A DNA stretch of 64,000 nucleotides from Pseudomonas sp. PD9R. GTDB taxonomy: Bacteria > Pseudomonadota > Gammaproteobacteria > Pseudomonadales > Pseudomonadaceae. Positions 33,834-43,799 of the stretch are shown here, in pieces. Under the pieces are notes generated by a model. It was not told the DNA's origin. It worked only from the letters and a program-made list of their open reading frames with translations, and did not search any database. Position numbers and translations under genes: made by a program. Within the stretch, counting starts at the first letter, position 1. Every line of letters starts with the position of its first letter. The stretch covers positions 6-64,005 of the forward strand of contig NZ_JAHTMR010000016.1 of the NCBI RefSeq assembly GCF_019200975.1. The letters are read 5' to 3'.

Positions 33834-35267
33834 ATGAAACTGAGCAGCACCGCGATACTGGCCCTGGCCATCAGCAGCGTAACCGCGACGGCTTACGCAG
33901 AGACCCAAAGCCAGGCGTACACCCCGGTTACCGTGAATGAGAAAAGCGCCCAAAGCGAAGCCACTGGTTTCGTCGAAGGCCAGTCGATCAGCGGCACCAC
34001 GCGTAACTGGTACGCCAACGAGCAACTGAAGCGTGGCTCCAAGTTCCAATACAACAAAAACGGTGTATTGACCGATACAGACCGCCGTATCAACTGGGTT
34101 CAAGGCACTATCGTCAAGTACAACTCGGGCTTCACCGAAGGGACTGTCGGTTTTAGCACTGAAGTTGCAGCCTACAATGCCATCGCACTGGATCGTGATC
34201 GCGAAGACTTGGCCTCTCGCTTCGGTGGCGCTCCGGGTGATCGCGCGAAGGCCGGTTACAACCGTACGCTGACCAAAGAAGGCGGCGACGCCCAAGGCCA
34301 GTGGAGCAAAATGGGCCTGGCCAACGTCAAGGCTCGTATCTCCAACACCACCCTGACTGCCGGCCGGATGAACTTCAGCAGCCCGCAAGTCGACGTCATC
34401 GGCAACCGTCCGCTGCCTTCCAGTTTCGAAGGTGTCGCGATCCACAGCGAAGAGTTGAACAATCTTGCTTTCGACCTGGCCACCTTCGATCGCAACTCCC
34501 CACGTACCGAAGAAAGCCAGCGCAAGTTCCGCACCGAATACGCCAATGGCATCGTTGAAAGCGATCACATCTACACCGGTGGCATCACCTACACGCCATT
34601 TGCCAGCCTGACTACCAGCCTTTGGGCGACCCAGGCCGAAGACATCTGGAACCAATACTACTTCGGCGCCACCCATGTGCTGGGCGACAGCCAGGTTCTG
34701 AGCCTGACCACCGGCCTGAACTACTACAAAACCCAAGATCAAGGTAAGGCGCTGATCGGCGACATCGACAACGACACCTATTCCCTTTCGTTCGGCCTGA
34801 CCCACCAGGCCCACAGCCTGACCTTCTCGTATCAGGAAGTGAACGGTAACGAGTACTTCGACTACCTGCACGAAACCAACGGCATCTACCTGGCCAACTC
34901 CCTGCTGTCGGACTTCAACGGCCCGAACGAAAAATCCTTCCAGATCGCCTACGGTCTGAACATGGCCGAATACGGTGTGCCGGGCCTGAAATTCAATATT
35001 TACCAGGCTCGTGGCTGGGGTATCGACGGTACTCACTACGATGGCAATAAAGGTGTCGTCGACAAAGGCTATGACGGCATCCAGGTTCAAGACGGCGAAC
35101 ACCATTACGAATATGGCATCGGCGCTTCATACGCGGTACAAAGCGGCCCACTCAAGGCCACCACTGTTCGCGCGACCTACACCACTCACCGCGCCAGCGA
35201 AAACCAGGCTGACGGCAACATCAACGAGTTCCGTCTCGTGACCACTGTTCCGTTCAACATCCTGTAA
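33834..35267 (+). CDS. opdP: OprD family outer-membrane porin, OpdP type (dipeptide channel)
   Basis: A 477-residue OprD-family substrate-specific porin: signal peptide MKLSSTAILALAISSVTATAYA, then an 18-strand barrel pattern with the family's early WYANEQLK region and a C-terminal beta strand (LVTTVPFNIL). Its position inside the dipeptide transport cluster, between binding-protein genes, corresponds to P. aeruginosa OpdP, the glycine-glutamate dipeptide channel. The symbol is therefore by context plus family. AAGGAG precedes the ATG. Confidence 0.9.
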   Translation: MKLSSTAILALAISSVTATAYAETQSQAYTPVTVNEKSAQSEATGFVEGQSISGTTRNWYANEQLKRGSKFQYNKNGVLTDTDRRINWVQGTIVKYNSGFTEGTVGFSTEVAAYNAIALDRDREDLASRFGGAPGDRAKAGYNRTLTKEGGDAQGQWSKMGLANVKARISNTTLTAGRMNFSSPQVDVIGNRPLPSSFEGVAIHSEELNNLAFDLATFDRNSPRTEESQRKFRTEYANGIVESDHIYTGGITYTPFASLTTSLWATQAEDIWNQYYFGATHVLGDSQVLSLTTGLNYYKTQDQGKALIGDIDNDTYSLSFGLTHQAHSLTFSYQEVNGNEYFDYLHETNGIYLANSLLSDFNGPNEKSFQIAYGLNMAEYGVPGLKFNIYQARGWGIDGTHYDGNKGVVDKGYDGIQVQDGEHHYEYGIGASYAVQSGPLKATTVRATYTTHRASENQADGNINEFRLVTTVPFNIL

Positions 35268-35280
35268 AAACGCCACCTGG

Positions 35281-35303
35281 CGGCTGGCTCAACGAGTCAG
35301 CCG
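35281..35303 (+). other. Hairpin between opdP and third binding protein
   Basis: CGGCTGGCTC-AAC-GAGTCAGCCG: a 10-bp stem with one G-U pair and a 3-nt loop, 13 nt after the opdP stop, without a real T-tract. Confidence 0.6.
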
Positions 35304-35340
35304 TTCGGTTAACCCGTTCACCGATTGCAGAGGGTTCTTG

Positions 35341-36936
35341 ATGAAAATGCTTCCCCTACGTGCGGCCATCGCGGCCGCGTTGCTGAGTGTCGCTGTTGGC
35401 GTGTCGGCCAAACCCCTCGTGGTTTGCACCGAAAACAGCCCGGAAGGCTTTGACACAGCGCTGTACACGACTGCAGTCACCGCCGACGCCGCAGCTGAAA
35501 CCATCTTCAACCGCCTGGCGGATTTTAAGCCTGGCACCACGGAAGTGATTCCGGCGCTGGCCGAATCCTGGGACATCAGCGAAGACGGCCTGACCTACAC
35601 GTTCCATCTGCGTAAAGGCGTCAAGTTCCACACCACCGAATACTTCAAGCCGACCCGCGACATGAACGCCGACGACGTGCTCTGGAGCTTCCAGCGTCAA
35701 CTGGACCCGAATCACCCGTGGCACACACAGTCGAGCGTGGGCTACCCGTACTTTGAAAGCATGGGTTTCAAGGAGCTGCTCAAAAGCGTCGAGAAGCTTG
35801 ATGACAACACCGTCAAGTTCACTCTGACGCGCCGCGAAGCGCCGTTCTTGGCCGACATCGCCATGGCATTCGCGTCGATCTATTCCGCCGAGTACGCCGA
35901 CCAGTTGCTCAAGGCCAACAAAATGGGCGATCTGAACAACAAACCGGTCGGCACCGGCCCGTTCGTGTTCCAGCGCTATAACAAGGACGCTCAGGTTCGC
36001 TTCAAGGCCAACCCGGACTACTTCCGTGGCAAACCGCCGGCAGATGCGCTAATCCTGGCCATTGCCACCGACAACAACGTGCGCCTGCAAAAACTCAAGG
36101 CCAATGAGTGCCAGGTCGCGCTGTATCCAAAACCGGATGACATCCCGAGCATCAAGAAAGACGCCAACCTGAAGGTTGACGAGATGAACGCGATGACCGT
36201 TTCGTACATCGCCATGAACACTTCCCACAAGTACATGAGTGATGTGCGAGTGCGTAAAGCCATCGACATCGCCTTCGACAAAGAAGCGGTGGTCAACGCG
36301 CTGTTTGGCAAAGGCAATGCTACCGTGGCGGTCAACCCGTACCCCGACACCCTGCTGGGCTACAACCATAAACTGACCAACCCGCCCCGCGACCTGGACA
36401 AGGCTCGCGCCCTGCTCAAAGACGCTGGCGTGCCGCAAGGCACTGTGTTCACCTTGTTCACCCGCAACGGTGGCGGTGCTACCAACCCGAACCCGATGCT
36501 TGCCGCGCAGATGATGCAGGCTGATCTGGCCAAGGTTGGCATCAAGATCGACATCCGCGTGATGGAATGGGGCGAAATGCTCAAGCGCGCGAAAAACGGC
36601 GAGCACGACATGGTAGCGGCCGGATGGGCGGGCGATAACGGCGACCCGGATAACTTCCTGACGCCTATGCTCAGTTGTGAAGCGGCGAAGAACGGAGAAA
36701 ACTACGCGCGCTGGTGCAATGACAAGTTCCAGACCCTGATCGACCAGGCCCGCGAAAAAACCGACCCGGCCGAGCGAGCAGCGTTGTACGAACAGGCCCA
36801 GGTTATTTTCAATCAGGACCAGCCATGGATCAGCATGGCACACACTAGAATGTTCACCGCAATGCGCAACAACGTAGAGGGCTACCACATTAGCCCCCTC
36901 ACCACGAATAACTTCGCCACCACCCAGGTGAAGTAA
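35341..36936 (+). CDS. dppA: Dipeptide ABC transporter substrate-binding protein (third, divergent)
   Basis: A 531-residue SBP_bac_5 protein with signal peptide MKMLPLRAAIAAALLSVAVG plus VSA, cleaved before KPLVVCTENSPEGFD. It is clearly more distant from the two upstream copies but retains LAESWDISEDGLTYTFHLRKG. It lies immediately before dppB and is probably the core DppA of this system. ATG at 35341 is used (GAGGG 7 nt upstream) rather than the preceding TTG. Confidence 0.94.
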   Translation: MKMLPLRAAIAAALLSVAVGVSAKPLVVCTENSPEGFDTALYTTAVTADAAAETIFNRLADFKPGTTEVIPALAESWDISEDGLTYTFHLRKGVKFHTTEYFKPTRDMNADDVLWSFQRQLDPNHPWHTQSSVGYPYFESMGFKELLKSVEKLDDNTVKFTLTRREAPFLADIAMAFASIYSAEYADQLLKANKMGDLNNKPVGTGPFVFQRYNKDAQVRFKANPDYFRGKPPADALILAIATDNNVRLQKLKANECQVALYPKPDDIPSIKKDANLKVDEMNAMTVSYIAMNTSHKYMSDVRVRKAIDIAFDKEAVVNALFGKGNATVAVNPYPDTLLGYNHKLTNPPRDLDKARALLKDAGVPQGTVFTLFTRNGGGATNPNPMLAAQMMQADLAKVGIKIDIRVMEWGEMLKRAKNGEHDMVAAGWAGDNGDPDNFLTPMLSCEAAKNGENYARWCNDKFQTLIDQAREKTDPAERAALYEQAQVIFNQDQPWISMAHTRMFTAMRNNVEGYHISPLTTNNFATTQVK

Positions 36937-36949
36937 TAAGAAAACTCCC

Positions 36950-36973
36950 GGTGTCCCTGACCCCAGGGACACC
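36950..36973 (+). other. Perfect hairpin between dppA and dppB
   Basis: GGTGTCCCTG-ACCC-CAGGGACACC, a 10-bp perfect stem with a 4-nt loop and no T-tract. It is typical of an mRNA-stabilising or processing structure that raises binding-protein over permease levels. Confidence 0.7.
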
Positions 36974-37009
36974 AGGCACGCCTAACCGGCTGATGAGGTA
37001 CACCACAAG

Positions 37010-38020
37010 ATGTTTAGTTTTATTGCCCGCCGACTGGGGTTACTGATCCCCACGTTCTTCGGCATCACCTTGCTGACTTTCGCGTTGATTCGCATGATCC
37101 CTGGCGACCCTGTGGAAGTCATGATGGGAGAACGTCGGGTCGACCCCGAAATGCACGCTCAGGCAATGGAACGCCTTGGTCTGAACAAACCCCTGTATGC
37201 CCAGTACCTGGACTACATCGGCAAACTGGCTCACGGCGATCTCGGGGAATCCCTGCGTACCCGTGAAAGCGTCTGGAGTGAGTTCACCTCCCTCTTCCCC
37301 GCGACCCTGGAACTGTCCATGGCCGCGCTGTTGTTCGCTGGCATCCTGGGCCTTCTGGCCGGGGTGATCGCGGCACTCAAGCGAGGATCCCTGTTCGACC
37401 ATGGGGTGATGGGCATCTCCCTTGCGGGATACTCGATGCCGATCTTCTGGTGGGGCCTGATCCTGATCATGTTCTTCTCGGTATCCCTGGGCTGGACCCC
37501 GGTATCCGGGCGGATCGACCTGCTGTATGACATTGAGCCGCGTACCGGTTTCATGCTCATCGATACGCTGCTGGCCGATGACGTCGGTGCGTTCTTCGAT
37601 GCTTTGCATCACCTGATCCTGCCAGCCATTGTGCTCGGCACCATCCCGCTGGCGGTGATCGCACGGATGACCCGTTCGTCGATGCTCGAAGTGCTGCGTG
37701 AAGACTACATCCGTACCGCCCGCGCCAAAGGCCTGTCGCCCTCGCGCGTGGTGTTCGTGCACGGTCTGCGTAACGCGCTGATTCCAGTGCTGACCGTGGT
37801 CGGCCTGCAAGTCGGCACATTGTTGGCCGGTGCGGTCCTGACCGAAACCATCTTCTCCTGGCCCGGCATCGGCAAATGGCTGATCGAAGCCATTGGCGCC
37901 CGGGATTACCCGGTTGTGCAAAACGGCATCCTGTTAATCGCCTGCCTGGTGATTGTGGTCAATTTCGTGGTGGACATCCTCTACGGCTTTGCCAACCCAC
38001 GCATCCGTCATCAGCGCTGA
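37010..38020 (+). CDS. dppB: Dipeptide ABC transporter permease DppB
   Basis: Inner-membrane permease (336 aa) of the OppB/DppB class. It has the usual N-terminal MFSFIARRLGLLIPTFFGIT region, six membrane helices and the cytoplasmic EAA loop (VLREDYIRTARAKGLSPSRV) that docks to the ATPases. It lies 73 nt after dppA and 11 nt before dppC. Confidence 0.97.
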   Translation: MFSFIARRLGLLIPTFFGITLLTFALIRMIPGDPVEVMMGERRVDPEMHAQAMERLGLNKPLYAQYLDYIGKLAHGDLGESLRTRESVWSEFTSLFPATLELSMAALLFAGILGLLAGVIAALKRGSLFDHGVMGISLAGYSMPIFWWGLILIMFFSVSLGWTPVSGRIDLLYDIEPRTGFMLIDTLLADDVGAFFDALHHLILPAIVLGTIPLAVIARMTRSSMLEVLREDYIRTARAKGLSPSRVVFVHGLRNALIPVLTVVGLQVGTLLAGAVLTETIFSWPGIGKWLIEAIGARDYPVVQNGILLIACLVIVVNFVVDILYGFANPRIRHQR

Positions 38021-38031
38021 GGTCTATACCC

Positions 38032-38958
38032 ATGAGCACTCCAACATCCTCAGTAGCCACCGCCACCACCGCCGTGGATCAAAGCCTGCTGTACCCGTCG
38101 CCGTACAAAGAATTCTGGCAAGCCTTCTCCAAGAACAAAGGCGCCGTTGCCGGCCTGCTGTTCATGCTGCTGGTGGTTTTCTGCGCGATCTTCGCCCCTT
38201 GGGTCGCCCCGCATGACCCAAGCGAGCAGTACCGCGACTTCCTGCTGACCCCGCCAGCCTGGCTGGAAGGCGGGCAGTTGCAATTCCTGCTCGGCACCGA
38301 TGAACTGGGTCGCGACCTGCTGTCGCGCCTGATCACTGGCTCGCGCCTGTCCTTGATGATCGGCTTGTCGTCGGTGGTCATGTCGCTGATCCCGGGGATC
38401 CTGCTGGGTCTGTTCGCCGGGTTCTTCCCGCGCGTGCTCGGCCCGACCATCATGCGTTTGATGGACATCATGCTGGCCCTGCCGTCGCTGCTGCTGGCCG
38501 TGGCGATCGTCGCCATCCTCGGCCCTGGCCTGATCAACACCGTGATCGCCATCGCCGTGGTGTCCCTGCCGTCCTACGTTCGTCTGACCCGCGCCGCGGT
38601 GATGGGCGAACTGAACCGCGACTACGTGACTGCCGCGCGCCTGGCCGGTGCCAATCTACCGCGCCTGATGTTCGTCACCGTGCTGCCTAACTGCATGGCG
38701 CCACTGATCGTTCAGGCCACCCTGAGCTTCTCCTCGGCGATTCTCGATGCCGCCGCCCTGGGCTTCCTCGGTCTTGGCGTACAACCGCCAACCCCTGAGT
38801 GGGGCACCATGCTGGCCTCGGCCCGCGACTACATCGAACGCGCCTGGTGGGTAGTCAGCCTGCCTGGCTTGACCATTTTGCTCAGCGTGCTGGCAATCAA
38901 CTTGATGGGCGACGGCCTGCGCGATGCGCTGGACCCGAAACTCAAGAACGCCGCCTGA
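38032..38958 (+). CDS. dppC: Dipeptide ABC transporter permease DppC
   Basis: Second permease (308 aa) of the peptide transporter. It has the N-terminal OppC-N segment (YKEFWQAFSKNKGAVAGLLF), LGTDELGRDLLSRLITGSR, and the EAA loop (LNRDYVTAARLAGANLPRL). The start MSTPTSSVAT at 38032 follows the dppB stop by 11 nt. A longer frame upstream overlaps dppB and is not expected to be used. Confidence 0.97.
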   Translation: MSTPTSSVATATTAVDQSLLYPSPYKEFWQAFSKNKGAVAGLLFMLLVVFCAIFAPWVAPHDPSEQYRDFLLTPPAWLEGGQLQFLLGTDELGRDLLSRLITGSRLSLMIGLSSVVMSLIPGILLGLFAGFFPRVLGPTIMRLMDIMLALPSLLLAVAIVAILGPGLINTVIAIAVVSLPSYVRLTRAAVMGELNRDYVTAARLAGANLPRLMFVTVLPNCMAPLIVQATLSFSSAILDAAALGFLGLGVQPPTPEWGTMLASARDYIERAWWVVSLPGLTILLSVLAINLMGDGLRDALDPKLKNAA

Positions 38959-38968
38959 GGAGATTCAA

Positions 38969-39937
38969 ATGTCACTGTTAGAAATCAAGAATCTCAACGT
39001 TCGCTTCGGCGACAAGAACGCCGTTCCGGTGGTCGACGGGCTCGACATTTCCGTGGACAAAGGCGAAGTCCTGGCCATCGTTGGCGAATCGGGTTCCGGT
39101 AAATCCGTCACCATGATGGCGCTGATGGGCCTGATCGAGCATCCAGGGATCGTCACCGCCGACGCCCTGAACTTCGACGGCAAGAACATGCTCAAGCTCA
39201 GCAACCGTCAGCGTCGGCAAATCGTCGGCAAAGACCTGGCCATGGTCTTTCAGGACCCGATGACCGCGCTGAACCCGAGCTACACCGTCGGTTTCCAGAT
39301 CGAAGAAGTGCTGCGCCTGCACCTGAAAATGTCCAGCAAGCAAGCGCGCAAGCGTGCTATCGAACTGCTGGAAAAAGTTGAAATCCCGGGCGCCGCCAGC
39401 CGCATGGACGCTTACCCGCATCAACTGTCCGGCGGTATGAGCCAGCGTGTTGCAATCGCCATGGCAATTGCCGGCGAACCGAAACTGCTGATCGCCGACG
39501 AACCGACCACGGCCCTCGACGTAACGATCCAGGCGCAAATCATGGACCTGCTGCTGGCGTTGCAGAAAGAGCAGAACATGGGCCTGGTGCTGATCACCCA
39601 CGACCTCGCCGTCGTGGCTGAAACCGCCCAGCGCGTGTGCGTGATGTATGCCGGCCAGGCAGTCGAAGTCGGCCAGGTGCCGCAACTGTTCGACATCCCG
39701 GCGCACCCGTACAGCGAAGCGCTGCTCAAGGCGATTCCGGAACACAGCCTCGGTGCCTCGCGCCTGTCGACCTTGCCGGGCATCGTTCCCGGTCGTTACG
39801 ACCGCCCGCAAGGCTGCCTGCTGTCGCCGCGCTGCCCGTACGTGCAGGACAGCTGCCGTGCGCAGCGTCCGGCCCTTGACCCGAAAAGCAACAGCCTCGC
39901 CCGCTGCTTCTACCCGCTGAACCAGGAGGTGGCGTAA
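38969..39937 (+). CDS. dppD: Dipeptide ABC transporter ATP-binding protein DppD
   Basis: Cytoplasmic ATPase (322 aa): Walker A GESGSGKS, signature LSGGMSQR, Walker B LLIADEPTTALD, H-loop ITHDLA, and the C-terminal oligopeptide-transporter extension with its cysteine cluster (GCLLSPRCPYVQDSC), which in relatives binds an iron-sulfur cluster. GAGGAG precedes the ATG. The stop overlaps the dppF start by one base. Confidence 0.97.
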   Translation: MSLLEIKNLNVRFGDKNAVPVVDGLDISVDKGEVLAIVGESGSGKSVTMMALMGLIEHPGIVTADALNFDGKNMLKLSNRQRRQIVGKDLAMVFQDPMTALNPSYTVGFQIEEVLRLHLKMSSKQARKRAIELLEKVEIPGAASRMDAYPHQLSGGMSQRVAIAMAIAGEPKLLIADEPTTALDVTIQAQIMDLLLALQKEQNMGLVLITHDLAVVAETAQRVCVMYAGQAVEVGQVPQLFDIPAHPYSEALLKAIPEHSLGASRLSTLPGIVPGRYDRPQGCLLSPRCPYVQDSCRAQRPALDPKSNSLARCFYPLNQEVA

Positions 39938-40917
39938 TGGCCGTCGTTCTTACCGCCCGCGACCTGACCCGTCACTACGAAGTGTCCCGTGGCCTGTTCA
40001 AGGGCCACGCCACCGTCCGCGCACTCAACGGTGTGTCGTTCGAACTGGAAGCCGGCAAGACCCTCGCGGTTGTAGGCGAATCGGGTTGCGGCAAATCCAC
40101 CCTGGCCCGCGCCCTGACGCTGATCGAAGAACCGTCTTCGGGCTCCCTGAAAATCGCCGGCCAGGAAGTGGCCGGCGCCGACAAGGCCCAGCGCAAGCAA
40201 TTGCGTAAAGACGTGCAGATGGTGTTCCAGAGCCCGTACGCCTCGCTGAACCCTCGGCAGAAAGTCGGTGATCAGCTGGCTGAGCCGCTGCTGATCAACA
40301 CCAACCTGAGCGCCTCGGAACGTCGCGAGAAAGTGCAGGCGATGATGAAGCAGGTGGGCTTGCGTCCTGAGCACTACCAGCGTTATCCGCACATGTTCTC
40401 CGGCGGTCAGCGCCAGCGGATCGCCCTCGCCCGCGCGATGATGTTGCAGCCTAAAGTGCTGGTCGCGGATGAACCGACCTCGGCGCTGGACGTATCGATT
40501 CAGGCGCAGGTGTTGAACCTGTTCATGGATTTGCAGCAAGAGTTCAACACCGCCTACGTGTTCATCTCCCACAACCTGGCGGTGGTGCGTCACGTTGCCG
40601 ATCATGTGATGGTGATGTACCTCGGCCGCCCCGTGGAAATGGGCCCGAAAGAGGACATCTATACGCGTCCCCTGCACCCGTACACCCAGGCGCTGTTGTC
40701 GGCGACCCCGACCATCCACCCGGACCCGGACAAGCCGAAAATCAAGATCGTCGGCGAGTTGCCTAACCCGCTGAACCCGCCGTCCGGCTGCGCGTTCCAC
40801 AAGCGTTGCCCATACGCCACCGAGCGTTGCAGCACTGAAGAGCCGGCCCTGCGCCTGCTCGACAGCCGGCAGGTGGCTTGCCACTACGCCGAGCAATTCC
40901 TCGACGGCGCAGCATAA
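39937..40917 (+). CDS. dppF: Dipeptide ABC transporter ATP-binding protein DppF
   Basis: Second ATPase (326 aa) of the transporter: Walker A GESGCGKS, signature FSGGQRQR, Walker B VLVADEPTSALD, and a C-terminal cysteine cluster (GCAFHKRCPYATERC). The TAATG overlap with dppD implies coupled synthesis of the heterodimer. It ends the operon, followed by an inverted repeat and a terminator. Confidence 0.97.
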   Translation: MAVVLTARDLTRHYEVSRGLFKGHATVRALNGVSFELEAGKTLAVVGESGCGKSTLARALTLIEEPSSGSLKIAGQEVAGADKAQRKQLRKDVQMVFQSPYASLNPRQKVGDQLAEPLLINTNLSASERREKVQAMMKQVGLRPEHYQRYPHMFSGGQRQRIALARAMMLQPKVLVADEPTSALDVSIQAQVLNLFMDLQQEFNTAYVFISHNLAVVRHVADHVMVMYLGRPVEMGPKEDIYTRPLHPYTQALLSATPTIHPDPDKPKIKIVGELPNPLNPPSGCAFHKRCPYATERCSTEEPALRLLDSRQVACHYAEQFLDGAA

Positions 40918-40924
40918 CTACAAC

Positions 40925-41014
40925 ATGTGGGAGCCAGCCTGCTGGCGATAACGGAATATCAGCCGACATTTCCGTCGACTGGCACAACGAATCGCTAGCA
41001 GGCTAGCTCCCACA
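40925..41014. repeat. Inverted repeat pair, GTGGGAGCCAGCCTGCTGGCGA family
   Basis: GTGGGAGCCAGCCTGCTGGC and a slightly diverged inverse (GCTAGCAGGCTAGCTCCCAC) flank about 45 nt after dppF. This is a fourth repeat family in the window. Confidence 0.86.
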
Positions 41015-41029
41015 GGGATTGAGTTGACC

Positions 41030-41068
41030 AAAAACCCCTTCTACTTCCGGTCGAAGGGGTTTTCTTTT
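41030..41068. terminator. Bidirectional terminator after dppF and the small acidic gene
   Basis: AAAAACCCCTTC...GAAGGGGTTTTCTTTT has a stem of about 10-11 bp with A-rich 5' and T-rich 3' flanks. It can end the plus-strand dpp operon and the convergent minus-strand small gene. Confidence 0.85.
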
Positions 41069-41083
41069 GTCGCCATTCAGCGA

Positions 41084-41341
41084 CTACGTCTGGCTATCGC
41101 CATCGTCGTCATCATCGGAGTCCGGCTCGTCAGTGGTCGAGTCATCATCACCCTTGCTACCCCCCTGATCCTGGTCACCCGGCTCCGATTCGGATTTGGC
41201 GAGCATCAAGTCCCCATGCGTGGCCTGCCCGCTAAATGCCTGCGTGTCATGATTTTCGCAATCGGCCCAGGCTGCGGAAATGCTCAGTGACAGCATCACC
41301 AAAACCTTCAGCAACAACACCATGCGTTGAAAAATGCTCAT
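41084..41341 (-). CDS. Small acidic secreted protein, function unknown
   Basis: An 85-residue protein with a clear signal peptide (MVLLLKVLVMLSLSISAAWA, predicted cleavage after residue 26). The mature segment of about 59 residues is dominated by Asp, Glu, Ser and Gly, ending in a run of DEPDSDDDDDGDS. It has a single cysteine (C28) right after the cleavage site. A strong AAGGAAGGA lies 7 nt before the ATG, arguing for a real gene. The acidic tail could bind Ca2+ or other cations. I do not recognise a family. It is downstream of prfC on the same strand but 354 nt away. Confidence 0.72.
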   Translation of the reverse strand: MSIFQRMVLLLKVLVMLSLSISAAWADCENHDTQAFSGQATHGDLMLAKSESEPGDQDQGGSKGDDDSTTDEPDSDDDDDGDSQT

Positions 41342-41496
41342 AGCCGAATCCTTCCTTTAGCTGGTGGAACAGAGGTGCCTGACGGGCCTGAGTGAAATCT
41401 AGTTCCGATCAGGCATGTTCTCCAGATAGGACGCTAACGGATGAGCGGAAATGCCGTGGATGTAGAGATTGGTTTTGAATAAGGGTTATGCCGAAA

Positions 41497-41638
41497 AGAT
41501 CAAAAGATCGCAGCCTGCGGCAGCTCCTACATGAGCCCAGCGGCGCTCGGCCTGATGAGCGGCCGTGCAGCCGACCAATTTTTTTCCGTTGCACACCCAC
41601 CCTGTAGGAGCTGCCGCAGGCTGCGATCTTTTGATCTT
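41497..41638. repeat. REP pair (main family) in outward order with 70-nt spacer
   Basis: The reverse-type arm (41497-41530) comes first and the forward-type arm (41602-41638) second, the opposite of the usual arrangement, with an unrelated 70-nt spacer. Confidence 0.86.
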
Positions 41639-41642
41639 CCAT

Positions 41643-41673
41643 AAAAAAGGCGAAGCCCGAAAGCTTCGCCTTT
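41643..41673 (-). terminator. prfC terminator
   Basis: On the minus strand, AAAGGCGAAGC...GCTTCGCCTTTTTT forms a 10-bp stem with a 6-T tail, about 23 nt after the prfC stop. Confidence 0.85.
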
Positions 41674-41695
41674 GCTGTACCTGAACATCTAACGC

Positions 41696-43279
<1,584 letters not shown>

Positions 43280-43357
43280 GGGAAATCGCCTGGCAGGTGA
43301 TTCAAAAAAGGGCGGCGAGTATAGCGCAAAACGCTGCCTCCGGACCACCGTCAATCC

Positions 43358-43445
43358 CCTGCAGAAGCTGCCGCAGGCTGCGATCTTTGATTTTGTTTTT
43401 GAAGATCAAGATCAAAAGATCGCAGCCTGCGGCAGCTCCTACAGG
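43358..43445. repeat. REP pair (main family)
   Basis: GCAGAAGCTGCCGCAGGCTG and the standard inverse arm, just upstream of prfC. Confidence 0.87.
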
Positions 43446-43590
43446 TGGCTAATTGCTGCCAATTATTGAACCTTTTAAGAGGTGGGGGCGTCCACTTCCC
43501 CGTTACCGCACTCGTACCAGGGGCTGATAAATCAGCCAGTTAGCCTGACGAGGCTGCGCTTATGGCTCAATAAGCCGTGCGCCTTCTCCT

Positions 43591-43692
43591 CTGTAGGAGC
43601 GAGCCCGCTCGCGATGGACGTCAACGATAACGCTGGGTACCTGGATGTAGGCGTTGTCTGGAGGTTTTTCGCGAGCAAGCTCGCTCCTACAG
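43591..43692. repeat. Inverted repeat pair, GTAGGAGCGAGCCCGCTCGCGA family
   Basis: GTAGGAGCGAGCCCGCTCGC and an inverse copy (GCGAGCAAGCTCGCTCCTAC) flank about 55 nt. Same family as 47297-47390. Confidence 0.86.
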
Positions 43693-43799
43693 TGGATCGC
43701 GCTCGGCATGAGCTGCTTTTCGCGAACGTTTTTTCCGGCAGCCAGGCATGGCATTGCCACACGGAACTGCGCTCGCCGACTGAAAAAAGGAGTCCGCCT

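Larger units (their letters stand above)
41342..41695. other. Gap between prfC and the small acidic gene
   Basis: This 354-nt space contains the prfC terminator, a widely spaced REP pair in outward order, and presumably the promoter of the small acidic gene within 41342-41490. No coding sequence is seen. Confidence 0.6.
43280..43799. other. Divergent intergenic region prfC / osmoprotectant transporter
   Basis: 520 nt with two repeat pairs of different families (43358-43445 and 43591-43692). The remaining 43446-43590 and 43693-43799 should hold the promoters. The transporter frame is open through much of this region (from 43482), but that part is repeat-derived and I regard it as non-coding. 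Confidence 0.6.

Noticed and set aside
43482..43799. N-terminal extension of the first osmoprotectant permease
   Set aside because: The open frame crosses an intergenic repeat pair, while a GTG at 43800 has a good Shine-Dalgarno and gives the normal family length.
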